A stretch of DNA of 64,000 nucleotides from Saturnia japonica (Eukaryota > Arthropoda > Insecta > Lepidoptera > Saturniidae): assembly GCA_033032175.1 (NCBI GenBank), contig CM065326.1, forward strand, positions 10,868,001-10,932,000, in the 5' to 3' direction. A program made the position numbers and the translations under genes. Under the pieces are notes generated by a model. The model did not search any database, was not told the DNA's origin, and worked only from the letters and a program-made list of their open reading frames with translations. Shown one piece after another: positions 25,146 through 39,000 of this stretch. The first letter of the stretch is position 1; each line of letters starts with the position of its first letter.

Positions 25146-25340
25146 CGTGGGCGTAGTTAAGGGAGGGGCAGGGTGGACACCACATAACTCATTACCCGCT
25201 CTAGATAAATCGACAGTATTGAAGGAATATACCGTTTATATTCTATTCATTTGACAAAAAGTCAATTTGGCTTATAGCGCCTAATCAGTTGGCTGGCTGC
25301 TCCCGCCCTCAGGATAATTCCCTAGAGCGCTACGCCAATG
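25146..25340. mobile_element. Small hAT-like remnant
   Basis: GTGGGCGTAGTTAAGGG at the left and GCGCTACGCCAATG at the right form the same end type as the element at 19371-19487. The interior has no frame and the duplication is not clear. Confidence 0.45.
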
Positions 25341-26469
25341 ACCCGTTCATCACCGCCGCTGACCACCGATTCAGAAAGGAACAGATAAGTAAACCATGGT
25401 AAGATATGTTACTCATTTTGATATGATTCATTTTAAAATAATTATCGTATTGAAAATGATTATGTATTAAAATGTAAATCGTTAGTTTCAATCACTCAAA
25501 ACTAAACGAACCGAGTTATCGAAAATATAAAATGTGTTTTATTTGTCTATGTAAAGCTTAAGTTTTCATGTTTATTCTGGGTTTTGATAATTAAAAGTAA
25601 CAAACATTTTCACATTTAGTTACACGACAATAATAATTGAATTCAAGTGGACGGCAATCTTCAGGTGTAAAAAAAGTCATTATAGTGGTAGGTATACTTC
25701 CGTTCCGGGATCAACTGCCTAGGATCTTTATGTGATCGCCACTTTTTTTTACTGACTACGCTGTTAGTCTTAAGGGCCTGAAGCCTCAGACTGCTTTTAC
25801 AGCTTCACCGTAACTTGGACGATCGCCACCGTCGCCAGTTTTTTTTAAATTGTACTGTAATTACTATGAGGTCCTATGCCCTACATTGGCTTTCTGCTAT
25901 AAAAAAGCTAAAAACTTAACTAAAAACATGAAATAAATTACAATAAGCATATAATTATAACAAAAATAATAATTATTATCAAAGTTTATGTTCCTTTACA
26001 ATCAATTTTATACTTCCTCCGAGTTCCAATCGTATATAGGTACCTCAGAATTATCTTACTTTTTCCAATGCTCAATATTCCTCCTTATTTATAAGCTTAT
26101 AGAAAGATACATTCGTTTTTATAGTGATGAATAATTCCTAGCAGAAAGCAAACGGCGCTGTCAACGTATCGATTTATTTTGACAATTTGACAACACACCG
26201 CTTATCTCGACACCGACATAGTTCATAACACAAATAACAAGCGTTGTCTAAACTCATTCCATTTAGCCAACGTGAGTACATTATTGTGAACAAGAAGGTA
26301 TTGCGACTTACGACCTTCACGCCGAGTCAATTTATAATGATACTTACTCCTCCGACTGCTGCGACACGCTGTCTTTATCCTTATGTGCCTGCCCTGAACT
26401 GCATGAGTTACCCATCTCGACGTTGCTATTAACCCTTCACTTAACATAAACCATCACAATATATCGACA

Positions 26470-26760
26470 AACGACCACTGAACATATTATACAGAACACG
26501 CGAACGCGTAATGAAACTGCTATGTCCGGGGACAATTTAACATGTCCCGATGTCGCGATTTCGGGCGGCAAATCTAAATTTGAACGACGCACGTACTATC
26601 ATTACGGTAGCTGGACGACGAATAAAATCTGTGAATAAAATCGATTCGCTTCTCCGCCCCGCCCTGCACCGCATCCTACCGCGCGCGCCTTCTTCATCTA
26701 CGCTTTTCACGACACATAATATATAAATCGAGAGCTTTTCCGTACTAAGGAGGTTTATTA
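26470..26760 (+). promoter_or_regulatory. Candidate core promoter of the zinc-finger gene
   Basis: A CpG-rich stretch (about 26490-26700, with CGCGAACGCG and CCGCGCGCGCC) stands out from AT-rich surroundings. It is followed by TATATAAA at 26720-26727. Transcription starting about 30 bases later, near 26750, would leave a 5' UTR of about 270 bases before the ATG at 27018. The position fits, but no transcript evidence is available. Confidence 0.45.
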
Positions 26761-27017
26761 CCTAGCAGATCAAAGCGAACTTCGAAAATTGGATTTAAAA
26801 AAAAATATAACGCAACACACGGTTCGGTGATACTGGCGACCGACACGACGGTGACAGATTCGAATGAGGGATTCTGAAAATAAATTTTTGGTTTCGTTTG
26901 TTTCTATCTTTCAACGCGCAGCAAGTGCCACACAGTATCACTGGAACTCGTTCAGTTTTATTGCTGTTTTTTAATGTAAATTTTAACTCGGTCAATAGTT
27001 TTTAGGGTATAAATATA

Positions 27018-27096
27018 ATGCCTAAATGCTTCTTGAACACTGTGAGGCAGCTCAAAGGCGGTTCCACACATGATTCATGTGAAAATTCGTTTGAAA
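27018..27096 (+). CDS. Zinc-finger gene exon 1 (SNAG-like start)
   Basis: ATG at 27018 follows an in-frame TAG at 27003 and opens [15 protein letters not shown]. Residues 1-6 fit the SNAG pattern MP(R/K)xFL that recruits corepressors. The exon ends after one base of a codon at a perfect GTAAGT donor (27097). That phase matches the two leading bases of the exon at 30900, giving an isoleucine across the junction. The call rests on the motif, the donor and the phase agreement; a transcript would confirm it. Confidence 0.75.
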
Positions 27097-30000
27097 GTAA
27101 GTCGAAAAGTAATTGACACTTTAATATTATATTTATTTCCACATTCTATATTACTTTCGTAGATGTTTAATATAATTAGATGAAAGATCATGAAATTATA
27201 TCACTAATATTGTACAGAAATCAGTACGTTTATGTACCTTTATTTGTATTGTTTTTCATGTAAAAACACATGAATCTATTTTGTATGCGAAGTAAGATTG
27301 TGCCTACATTTTTCGTAGGCCAAATTACTTATATTGAAAGAATATCTTAAAATGTGCAAGTGCATTGAAATTTTGTACTTAAAGGCTGTAATTGAGTAGA
27401 CGAGCACTATAAGAAAAGCACGCTATACTTAGTTGCATAAGGTTTTCTTCAGATCTCTATATGTAAGTATTGCAATGTCCCGTGGATAGAATTCCTTTCT
27501 TATATTTCAGACTTCAAACAATGCTTTAACAAGATGTTGGCTCTCTTGTTAAAACTATCCAGGGAGTTTTTATGGCAACTTAAAGTTCATGCTTCTAGTA
27601 TAATATACATAATTCACTTCACTTTGGTACACAATAACCAAAACTATGTTACGCAAATTGCCACCAATATTATAACGTCTACCTGTTTTAGAGCCAAATA
27701 ACATAAGCTTGTGAATAAAAATACAATTAACAACATGGCATATCGAGATCCCGCCAAAGCATACGGCTTTGTTAATTATAATACGATTTAATGTACATGG
27801 GTCATAATCGAAAACTTAAATAATTATCTGATTGGTTGTAAAAAAAGGTAATTTTGCATCTGATTGGTAGAAAACAAAATAATTCGTATGTGACTGGCTG
27901 AATTCTTCTCAGACGTCTGCATCAGGAAATTAGTACAATAAACATGAAATTAATGGCCTAGTTGCAAAGTCCCTGAGTCAACTTAGAGACTTTTTGATTT
28001 CATATCATTAACATGTAAAGCATGTCTGTATTATCTATATCTATACAATTAATAAAATTGTTTTGTCTGTTCGTAATGTCAAAATATCAGTTTTTTACTA
28101 AATGCTTAAGAAAGTATATACGATTGTTTCGGGTAATCTCCAAAACGGTTGGACCGCTTTTGACGGGACTTTCACTGGCACATAGCTGATGTAATAAAGA
28201 GTAACTTAGGTTACTTTTATTTTAGAAAAAGGACTAGGGTTCCACGCAAAATAAAAAACCTGGTCATGGTGAATCAATTCGGGTGTTTATATGGCTTACG
28301 CTGAGTAAACCATGAGAGATATTTCAAATTAATATACTAAGTACATAATTGTAGATATTAAGAAGATCTACTAAAAAGGCATTCTCTAGTCCACGTGAGC
28401 GAAGCCGTGGGAACAGCTAGTTTATATAGAATTTTTATATAAATACTAGATGTCTCGAACGACGCTGTTAAGTGTTGCTTACGTAGTGCTGAATTTTTTT
28501 ACTGAAAACTCTTCCAGTAGGTACATTAGTGAACAAAACAAGGATATACCAATAAAAAAGCCATTGTAGTTTTCCTAAATTTTCCAGGCAATTTTTCAAA
28601 TCTTTTATTTGTATAGATATATGTGCAAGAGGATTTTTTTAAGCACCGAAATTTCATTTTCTTCTCTAAGAAACACACACATACATAATACTTAATAAAA
28701 ATCTTTTTAAATATATTCATACAAACATATCGTTATCGTTAGGTATAAATATGAAATGTAATTTATGTACTACTTCTTAATAGGAACTTTAGAATTACAT
28801 TATAATTATTTTGCAATTTTAAAGAGGTGCCGTGAAGTTTATTTATTTTAAATAAATAAATAATATTTCCAGTTCAAATTTTGTCTTTAAATTGTTTTCA
28901 TAAAAACTTCAAATTTTGTGATTAGCAGCTTGTGTAACTGGGTCCTCCAATTATTTAACGACAGAATTTGTTACGTAAGACGGGTGCAAGCGAGACAGAA
29001 CTAGTCACAGGACCATCAAATATGATCCAAGTGTAAAACCAAGATTTTGAGTGTTTTTCGGTAGCTAACTAAGCAACCAGTAGTGTTCATTGTAAATCGT
29101 TTGTTTGAAATACCAATAGTATCGATTGTTTTTGTAAATAATCTATCAATTAGTTTATAGATCTTTTCTTAGTGAAGTAGATATTCCAACATCATGGCAA
29201 CCTAGCGACGACACTACTGCGAAAAGCGGCTCATTCGCATATTTCAAAGGTTACTATTAATGTGATAATTAATGTAAACCGTAATAATTGAAATAGTTAT
29301 GTTACAAACATGAGCAATTATGGGATGTACTAGCGGGATTTAGAAAGGGCCTTCTCCTTCCGGTACATAACTGAAATATATTTAGTAATAGACCAAAAAG
29401 TCTATTGTGCATTTTTATATTTAGAAAAGGCCTATGACAAAGTGGTGAGGAATGAGTTGTAGTTGGCATTGTCTGTGTATGGAGTGCATGAGCGGTGATC
29501 TGATACAAGCGTTTAAATCTCTCTATGAGGATTCCAGTGCTTGTGTTATAATAAATGGAGCATACACTGAATGGTTTGATATCCAAAAGGGTGTCAGACA
29601 GGGATGTGTAGCGTCTCCATGGCTGTTCAACCTAATCATGGATAATTGTCTAACATATTTGAAAGAGAGTGATTGTGGACTGAGAATGTCCTAGTTACTC
29701 ATTAAATGATTTCTTCACGCTGATGATCAAGGTTTAAAAGTAAAACTTTTAAAAGTTTTACAATCATCGTCGGCTAAGGATTTACTAGCGATGGTGACTA
29801 TTATGAATGAAGCTTTGGAAATAAAGGGAATGAACGTGAATTCAAAGAAGATGAAACTTATGTTGTTTGAAAAGTTAGAGAGCATGACAGAAGTATGTGT
29901 CCGGATTAATGGTAACGAACTTGAGCAAATGAGTGAGTTTGTATACTTGGGATCAATGTTTACTGGGGCTGGAAAATGTGAAAGTGTGAAAGTGATATAG

Positions 30001-33000
30001 AAAGGAGAGTAAATTCCAGTAATATGGGAATGGGGACTCATGTACAGAAGTACAGCTGGGTGTGGTTGGAAAATCATGAAAGTAAAATAAATGCAGTAAA
30101 AATGAGAGCGCTAAGAGGTATGTTAGGAGTGAAATTGAGTGATAGGACAAGAAATAGTGTGATAAGAGAAGTTTGTGGTGTGAAAGAAAATATATTCACA
30201 CGGATTGAGAAAGGGATGCTTAGATAGTTGCTAGTTGCTTAGCTAGATCAAGTTGAAAGGATGAATGAAAGAAAAATGACTAAACAAATTTAAGTATAAG
30301 GCGAATGTGAATGGAAACGTTGGAAGAGGACGGCCTAGACGAACGTTCCTCGATCAAATCGGGGACGTTCCGAAGAAAGGTCAGGTCAAGTGTACTCTAA
30401 ACCGACGAGCATGCATGAAAACATTGATGAATGTTGAAGAAGCGAAGCCAGGATCGGAACAAGTGGAAGAACGTGGTCTCTGCTTAACCTGTTGGGAAAT
30501 AAGCGTGATTTATATATGTATGTATGTAGTACCGTAATCTAAATGAAAAACAATATCAAAGCGTCCGGCCATTGCTCTCTTAAAGACAAAAGTCATTCGG
30601 GCGGAAGACATAACAAGGTCTTTATAAGGTCTTTGCTAATATTATTAATCGATGCGCTCCAAAAATGAGTCATGCGCGGAAATCTTTGCAGCAGTCAGAA
30701 AATGCAGATCCATATTATGTACCTTGCTTTTAAAACATAGCTTTGTATTATCGATAGCTTAAGCCCAACTATCCATTATTCGGTAGTGCAGGTCACTATT
30801 GAATAATCGATTATTTAATAAACACTTACTAGTTGCAATTTGCTACTTGCACGTTAGAGAAGACTTCATCAGCATTTTTCATGATTTCATAATTTACAGT
30901 TTCGCAGAAGTCTCACCGACAGCTTAGACAACATTTAAAAAAAGAAACAAACATATTGAAAAGCAATGAAACACTCTACCACGACAAAGTGCCTGTGTGC
31001 ACACGCTTCTGTCTCCAACTCCTGAAGAAAAGCCAGTTTCTCGAACATTTCACAGAGGCGAGCGTTTACGATTACGCTTTGGAAACCGAGAGGACTGTCT
31101 CCTCGCCGGTGCAAAGGCGACCAGTGAAGGTAGAAGGAAGAAGCTACAATTTAAGATCTCAAGAGTCGAAGGTGGAGAGAAAGAGGTATGAAAGACCACG
31201 GCGGAAGAGAAGCGGCTTAGGATTAAAACGTAGTATTGCGCAGGAAGGGAAAGAGGTTATTATTATACATTTTTTTCATTATACGAGCTCAGGTCCATGC
31301 GGCACCCTCTTTAGCTATCCCAGAAACCCGGGCTAAATGTTTTAGCTCAGGCTCCATTTACCATCGCTTTTCAGGGACCAAATTTAAGTGGCGGATTAAG
31401 AGGGCTTTAACCTGTATCAACAATGCAAGCAACTTAAAGGTAACACTAAAAAGGAAATCGTTCACCTAGGGGTGACTGGAGATGCTCCGATGGCCCTGGT
31501 TATCTGGGGCAACCGGTTAGGTTGTACCGCCTTAAATTCGGTACTTGATCCATGCGATCTACCTAATGGAAAAAAGCCACTGCAGTATATATAACACACT
31601 TTAAACTGTAGTGTCGAAGACCATTTGATATGCAATATTTAATCTGAACAATTTATTTCTTTTTATTTTCGTCGTGATCTGTTCGGGTTCCCGCTTTAGC
31701 AATTTATTGTTTGTTACCTCTTGAAAATAAGGCTGATTTAAGGGTTCTAAGAGATTTAAAACTTTGGCAATATGCACAGGGTTGTCAGAGATAATCATAA
31801 ATACTGGCGTCACTGGCAGCGAAGGAAAATATCGGGAAGATACCTCAACACTTGATTAATTTTTTCGTGATTCCACATTTTAGTGGGATATATAAAACTA
31901 TAAAAGCGGTGAAACGTTCTGCTTTGTGGTTTGTGGCATATTATGGTACCTAATGAAGTCCGTGCCTATACTTAGGGTTTTGCTTAACATTGGTACCTGT
32001 ATTTATAAGATGGTATTCTTTTTTTTCCAAAATACATAATATATTATTGTCTAAAATCTCCAAACTGGAAAACAGTTTGTTAGCGAAAAAAAAATGCACT
32101 CAGTACAGTTCTCTTACATATATTATATATTACTTATCTTTTAATAATACTTATAAACTACTACTAACTTTAAATAACAATATTCAATAATTACATACTC
32201 ATTAAATTTATTATACTAAATATATACTAAACTAGCTGTACCCGTGGCTTCGTTCACGTGGATTACAGAATGCCCGCGCGAAACTTGCCACCCGCTCCCG
32301 TCTATTTTAAATACAAAAATAATTATGTGGTACATTAATTTGCTATATCTCTTAAGGTTTACTCAGTATAAGCTATTTAAGCGCCCAAATTGATTCACCA
32401 TGACCAGTTTTTTTTATTTAATATTATTATTAATTTATACAGAAGAGTTAATGATAACATTAGTCATGCTATTTACGTGCATGATGTACCCAACAGGGCC
32501 GTATACTGAGTCAGTTGTGACACCATACCTTATAAAAGCCTCTTCGCCCAACTTTCCTTTGATAATTGTTCGGATAGTCCTTTTATTTAAATAGCTTCGA
32601 AACCATTTTCTCACCGGACGACGGACACCACAGCTTTGCATAGTATCAAGTAGTATAATCCAAAAACAATGACGAACACCGAGAGATCGGTAAAGTAAGC
32701 CTATGGGTAGTTTTTTATAATAGTAGCTGAGCAAATTGACAGCATTGCCCCTGATGGTAAGCACAGTACAATCCAAACACAATGGCGATTACCCAGAGAT
32801 CGGCGCTGTCATGCCGTCCTGCAAAAATATCTCTTCTTTCTTTCTATTAAGGAGATTTTGCCTGGAGATGGTTTCACAGTTTCACGGTACGATAAATAAA
32901 AGACATAGAGAACTTTTTAGTTCAAGCCGAAATAGAGGTTACCGTAAAACTGTGACTGCGAAGCTCAGAGCGTGTGGTTCTATAGTAGAAAGGAAAGGAG

Positions 33001-36000
33001 GGAATTAGATTGAGCAGCCCGAACCGCAACAAACTAAAAGAAAGTCACCCCTGAGGGTTGATCACCATGAGCATGGTGGTCGCAACTCAGTCGAGTACAG
33101 ATCCCTTGATTCCTGAATACACACCGTCTAATTCCTACGACCTACGCAACACTTATATGTATAAATATTCACACAGAATCAAGAACCAAACTTGAAACAG
33201 AAGAGCAGAACCCCACTAGCACCTATAATAGAAGAGATAAAGAAAAGAGAACCGCTGAAACAGTTCAACAGAGGTGGAGAAATTGATAAAATCGCTGAGA
33301 AGCTCAAAAGCCTGGTGAAGAAGACCGTGGAGGAAAAACTTCATAGGGAACTACTCGAATGCAAAGAATCCTTCGATGATATCAATCTATCGAGAGATGA
33401 AAATGAAGTGATAAAAAATGGTGCGATTTTTCTTTATCTTTTTATAGAAACCTTTAACGTAGGTCAAGTTTTTTTTTTAAATTCCGTATTTTCTTTGGCC
33501 AGAATTGTATACAAATCCTGTAGTTAGTTTTGTCTCATCGTATTTTTATTTATGTTATTGACAATTATCAGGGCGACCGAACTATGGTCGGTGAGTAAAA
33601 AAGAGAAAAATACCTATTTAGATAAACTTGTAATGCAAAACATTATCTAAATACAAAATTTCATCCAAATCGAAGGAGCCATTTCCGAGAAACCAATTAC
33701 TTAAATATACATATATACAAGAATTGCTCACTTAATATAATAAGGTTCTTATAAAGCCCCTCTATCAATTTTATACATCGGATGAGAATTAACAATTTTT
33801 TTAAAGTGTTTTTTTAGGATTTCTAGAAGTATCCATTATTACTATAGTCCATTATTTTTACAATGACATAAACTTCCCGTATAGAAATTTTCATAAAAAT
33901 CGCTCAAGCCGTTTATGAGTTATTTTGGCAAATTTTTTATGGCATATTTGTGTTCATTGTAATTGACTTTTATCAAGAAATAAAAGGTACCTACATAGAA
34001 ATTTCTTTGAAGATTTCTCTTTACTTGGACCAGTCAGACTGGTGGAATACTTCTACATTCCAAAAGATCGCGGGTAAAATAATTTTGTGTTGTGTTCCTG
34101 CGGTGAGTAAGGTGACTTCAAGGTCGGCCATAGGCTACGATAGACGGGCTGTATGTTTGTTTGCCATCTTTGTAGTATAATATATTGTTACACCCGTGGG
34201 TATTAAAAATGCCGATGTTTAACGTGAAGAAGATTTATTTTAATTCCACACAGTTACAAATTACACGAACTCACAACACTGTTATTTATTACACTGTGGT
34301 TTCGCTTCCTTTTTATCGCTCGTTGTTGTCGCTTTATAATTCAAAACTGAACTGCCCTCGGCGCCGCGCCTGAGTTGCTTAAATACCTACATTAAAAGAT
34401 CGCAGAAAAATCGTGAATCTTCGCTAACTTTCTTGATATTTAGTTTCTATGCCTACTCGATGGCGTAATCGAGGCGATAAGCCCTATACATGTGTGTGTG
34501 TAAACTGAGTTGTTTACACAAACATGCGCCGCGGTTGTTTACTACGCGAAAATTAATTCGAAGTCCTGAGAATTTGTAGTTGCTTCGAGATATTTTGGGA
34601 ACAGGATTTTCTCTATCTTTTTAATCGGGTTATAACAGTTCGTAACAATATATACATATATAGATTCTAACATCAAAATATTTATCTACGTTACTTATTG
34701 TCTCGTAGGTGATACCAGACAGGAGTTCATAGGACAAGCATTGTCAAAAGTGGGCGAGCGCCGTGGAGGTCGAACAATCCACTCGTGTTCGTACTGCGGC
34801 AAGGGTTTCGACAGGCCCTGGGTGCTTAAGGGTCACTTGCGGCTTCACACGGGAGAGAGACCGTTCCCGTGCCCTTATTCACACTGCGGAAAATCTTTCG
34901 CTGATCGGTAAGGGTGTAATACCTCGTTTAATTAAAAAAATATGATGGATATACAAAACATGGTAGATGGAGCTTTTATAACGTTTCATCGACACAAAAA
35001 GAAGGGTTTTATCTGTGTATCTATGTGCCATCGTAGCTCACAAACGGCTGAATCGATTTTAATCTAGTTCTTTTTGTTTGAATGGTGACTTGATTGAAAG
35101 TGTTCTTAGTTATGATTTAAGACATTTGTTCAGCCGTCTGAAGATTATCAGCTCTTTTCTAGTTGACAGTGGTGATATGTGTGATCGAGTCGAAATTTGG
35201 TATTTCAAATTTTATTTCAATGATAGAAGATCATGGGAATCTTGATCTGATACGGCAGCATTATCTGGAATCTGCAGAATACGTACCACAGCAACCAAGT
35301 TATAGGAGAGATATCGTGTTTAGTAGGCTCATTGGAATGGTTTCAATAAAATGAGTTACCTGAGTCGAGAGTTTTAAATATTTCAATTGTCCTTATTTTA
35401 TACCAGAACACAACAACTTTTTTTTACTTTATTGCTTAGTGCTTAGAAAGGTGTGGCAGTGTTATCAAATCCTACACGAGCTTTAAGTCTTAATATTAGT
35501 ATTATATAGAAAGTGCGCGAATTTTGTAAGTTTGTTCATATGTGGCGGGTAATCTCTGGAACTATGAGTGAGATGTGAAAAAATCTTTTTGCATTTTATA
35601 GCATATTTATTAAGGAAGGTTATAGATTATATAATTTCACGCTATGATTCTAAGGAACAGGGCAGTTATCATGAACGCAAATCAATCAGGCTAGCTGTAA
35701 CTGAGTAAGGGAAATATGAACAACTATAAGCTACAGGGTGTGTACAGGGTTGTACGAATAAACTGAACACGGATGAAATTGGTGAACGGGTTATCATGAT
35801 GATAACGTTCTCATTGATGTCATTGCAAGCCTATGTAAGACACTTTAAAGAAAAAGAAAAATGATTAAAACAAAGATTTTTGCCATTAATGGGGGCTCTA
35901 AAATAGTAGTTTATGTAGGGTGTAAAAGGCTTATGGCGATTTTATAATTAGGTATTTACATGTTTTACACGATGCTGATAGTTCGAATCTGCGCGCTCAC

Positions 36001-39000
36001 CAGCGCACTCGCGGCCACCACTCGTGGGAGTGGCGCTGCGTGGAGTGCGGCAAGGCGTTCAGTCAGAGGAGATATCTAGAGCGACATAGAGCAGACGCAT
36101 GCAAGAAATATAAGTAAGTGAGCTTTTGAAGTAAAAATTATTTTTTATACTACAAAGATGGCTATCAAGCATGCAGACCGCCTGATGCTAAGGGGCTACC
36201 GTAGCTTATGGACGCTTGTAATACCTTAGTTATCACTAGCACGTTGTTTATCTTAAACCAATTTTTCCAAGGGTTTGAAAACCTTACTCTTCGCTGTTAA
36301 ACAACACAAGGTTATTTGGCTGCGATCTTGTAAAGGGTGGACGTATTCCACAGTCGGACTGCCCCAAGTAGAGATAAATCCCCAAAGAAGTTTCTATGAA
36401 TCCTACCTCTCGTTAATAAATAATTTTGTGGATGTTTCACCGATTCGGAATCTGCAACTTGCATATGCATTGTACTATCGAGGGTATAAATTGATGATTG
36501 TTCACTTGTTTCGTACGTGTATGACATGGGCAACCACGTACAGACTTGCGGTCCAAAGGTTTTTTTTAATACGAGGCAATTTCACACACTGCCATTTAAT
36601 TGCAAACTAAGCAAAGCTTGTATTATTGTAACTAAACAGCTGATATAAATAGATATTTAACAATCGGATATTGTACAGCTGACAACAATTATGCTCACCA
36701 CACAAAACTCTGTTATGTGCTGGGATCGAACCCGCGGCCTCTCGGTTCAATAGTAGGGCTTACTACTACGCCACCAGGCCTGTCAATGTTAAAGCGAAGG
36801 GAAGGCTTAAACGATGTTGACCCAGTGGGGGCGTGTACCGGACATCTCGTCGATTGAATTTCATTCGAATCCTACAATGACTCGAGTTTTCGATGAAGGG
36901 AAACGGTGTGAAACTGTAGGTAGCATGGTGATAGGGCTTTTTCTAATACCCGGCTTTTTTATATACAACAAGGGAGGCAAACGAGCATACGGTCCGCCTG
37001 CCACTACAATAGCCCGTAGACGCTTGTTACATCCGGATTCATTGCATCCATGTTACCATGTCTTATATCCTATTGTTTACTGTAGCGACATCTCTCGCCA
37101 CAACTGACGCATCGACGCAACTACGTAGCGACATCTTTCGAGCCACATAAGACGCATCCTACTATCCTACATTGCGCTATAGAAATTAACTCAATCGTTG
37201 AGTAGATATACAAGGTGTCCAGAAAGGGTATCGGGTATTTGTAAGTTCAATGAAACAAAAATTATTTGTATGCAATAAAAAAGTTTATTGTTTATTATTA
37301 GCATATGAATTGGAGAATTATTTGGAAAAGATGATGTTATCCAAATGGTGACCGTTACGTTGCTGGCACTCTTCTAAACGGAAACGAAGATTGGCGATAA
37401 CACGTTGACAAATAGCTATCGATATTGCTGCCATTTCTGACCTGATGTTTTGCTTTAACTGGGTTAGATTCGTCGGATTGTTTTGATAAACCTTACTTTT
37501 AAGGTATCCCCATGCAAAATAGTCAAGCGGGCTAAGGTCGGGGCTTCTGGGAGGCCAGTTGATGTTACCCCTTCGCGAAATGACTTTATTAGGGAATAAT
37601 TCGTTAACAACTTCCATTGAGTCATTTGAGGTATGGCAAGTGGCCCCATCTTGCTGGAACCACGTTCTTGAGTTGAAACCTGCAAACTCCTGCAACTCTG
37701 GAACCAAAAAATTTCGCAACATATCGCAATAACGGTCACTATTCACATTAATTGCTCGGCCTCGTTGATCTTCATGAAAATAAAGACCAATTATGCCTTT
37801 AGCAGACATAGCGGCCCAAACAACGACCTTTGGGCTATGCAGGGGTCGTTCATGCTTTCGTCTCGGATTCTCCACTGCCCAGTACCGACAATTCTGCTTA
37901 TTAACATGACCATTCAGGTGAAAATTTGCTTCGTCACTGAACAGTATGTTGTTAAAGTTGTTAAATCGCTGCAGCATTTCGTTCGCAAAATTCAGTCGAT
38001 TAGCACAGTCCGTATCCTTCAATTCTTGAACCAATTGAATTTTATAGGTTTCTAGATGTAAGTCTTTCTTTAAAATCGAATGTAAAGACGATTTTTTGAT
38101 GTTCAACGCTTGGCTTCGCTTTCGGGTGGATAAAGACGGATTTTGACGAACCGACGCCTCAACTTCTTCAATTGTTTCTTCATCGCGAACTGAACGAGGA
38201 CGACCAGAGTTTTGAATTTTAACTGTCGCACCTGTATTCTCGAACATCCTGATCCATTTCCTAATGCTATCGTCACTTGGCGCGTGGCGTGTACGATATT
38301 CCGCACGATAGAGACGTTGAGCAGTCACTATTGAATCACCATTACGATAATACGCTCGTACGCAAAATGCGCGATGCATCCCCGAGTACTGTTCAATCGT
38401 GACTAAAACTCCACAAAATGGCGGACGCCACGAACCCCTCCCCGCACCCTTTAGACGCCCCGTTTCGAATATGGCGCGAAAACAAATACCCGATACCCTT
38501 TCTGGACACCTTGTATATACAAGAACCCGACTACAACAGTCGGCCCCAAGTCCGGTGAAGCTGTAAAAGCCGCAGCGGCTGTTTTTGGATAGGGCCCCTA
38601 AGGCTAACAGTGTAGTCAGTTAAAAAAAAAATGATTTAACTTCTAAGTTTACCTAGATAGGTGTATTTTTTAATACCTAGCAAAGCTCGGTCGCCCTTTG
38701 AATTTTTTAATGTATTTTCTTCTTTCTTTCTTAAGGCAGTTCACTGTCGAAGCCTATAATGTTTCCAACTAACATTGTATTTTGACTAGGTTAAGTCAAA
38801 CATACCTGTTCTATACCAAAATGATGAACGGCCTATGACATGCATATAGGACCCTGAATTATTTTTTAATATTATGACTTTTATTTCAGGCAACACTTTT
38901 TCAACACTACGAAATATTTAAACATCATGGCTAAACCTGACAGTGTAACCACGTCTGTTCCCTTGTACGGTGTGATACGTCATAACTCTGAGAGTTTGAA

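Noticed and set aside
36715..36785. tRNA gene on the minus strand
   Set aside because: The promoter boxes are present but no acceptor-stem pairing was found, so it was treated as tRNA-derived repeat.
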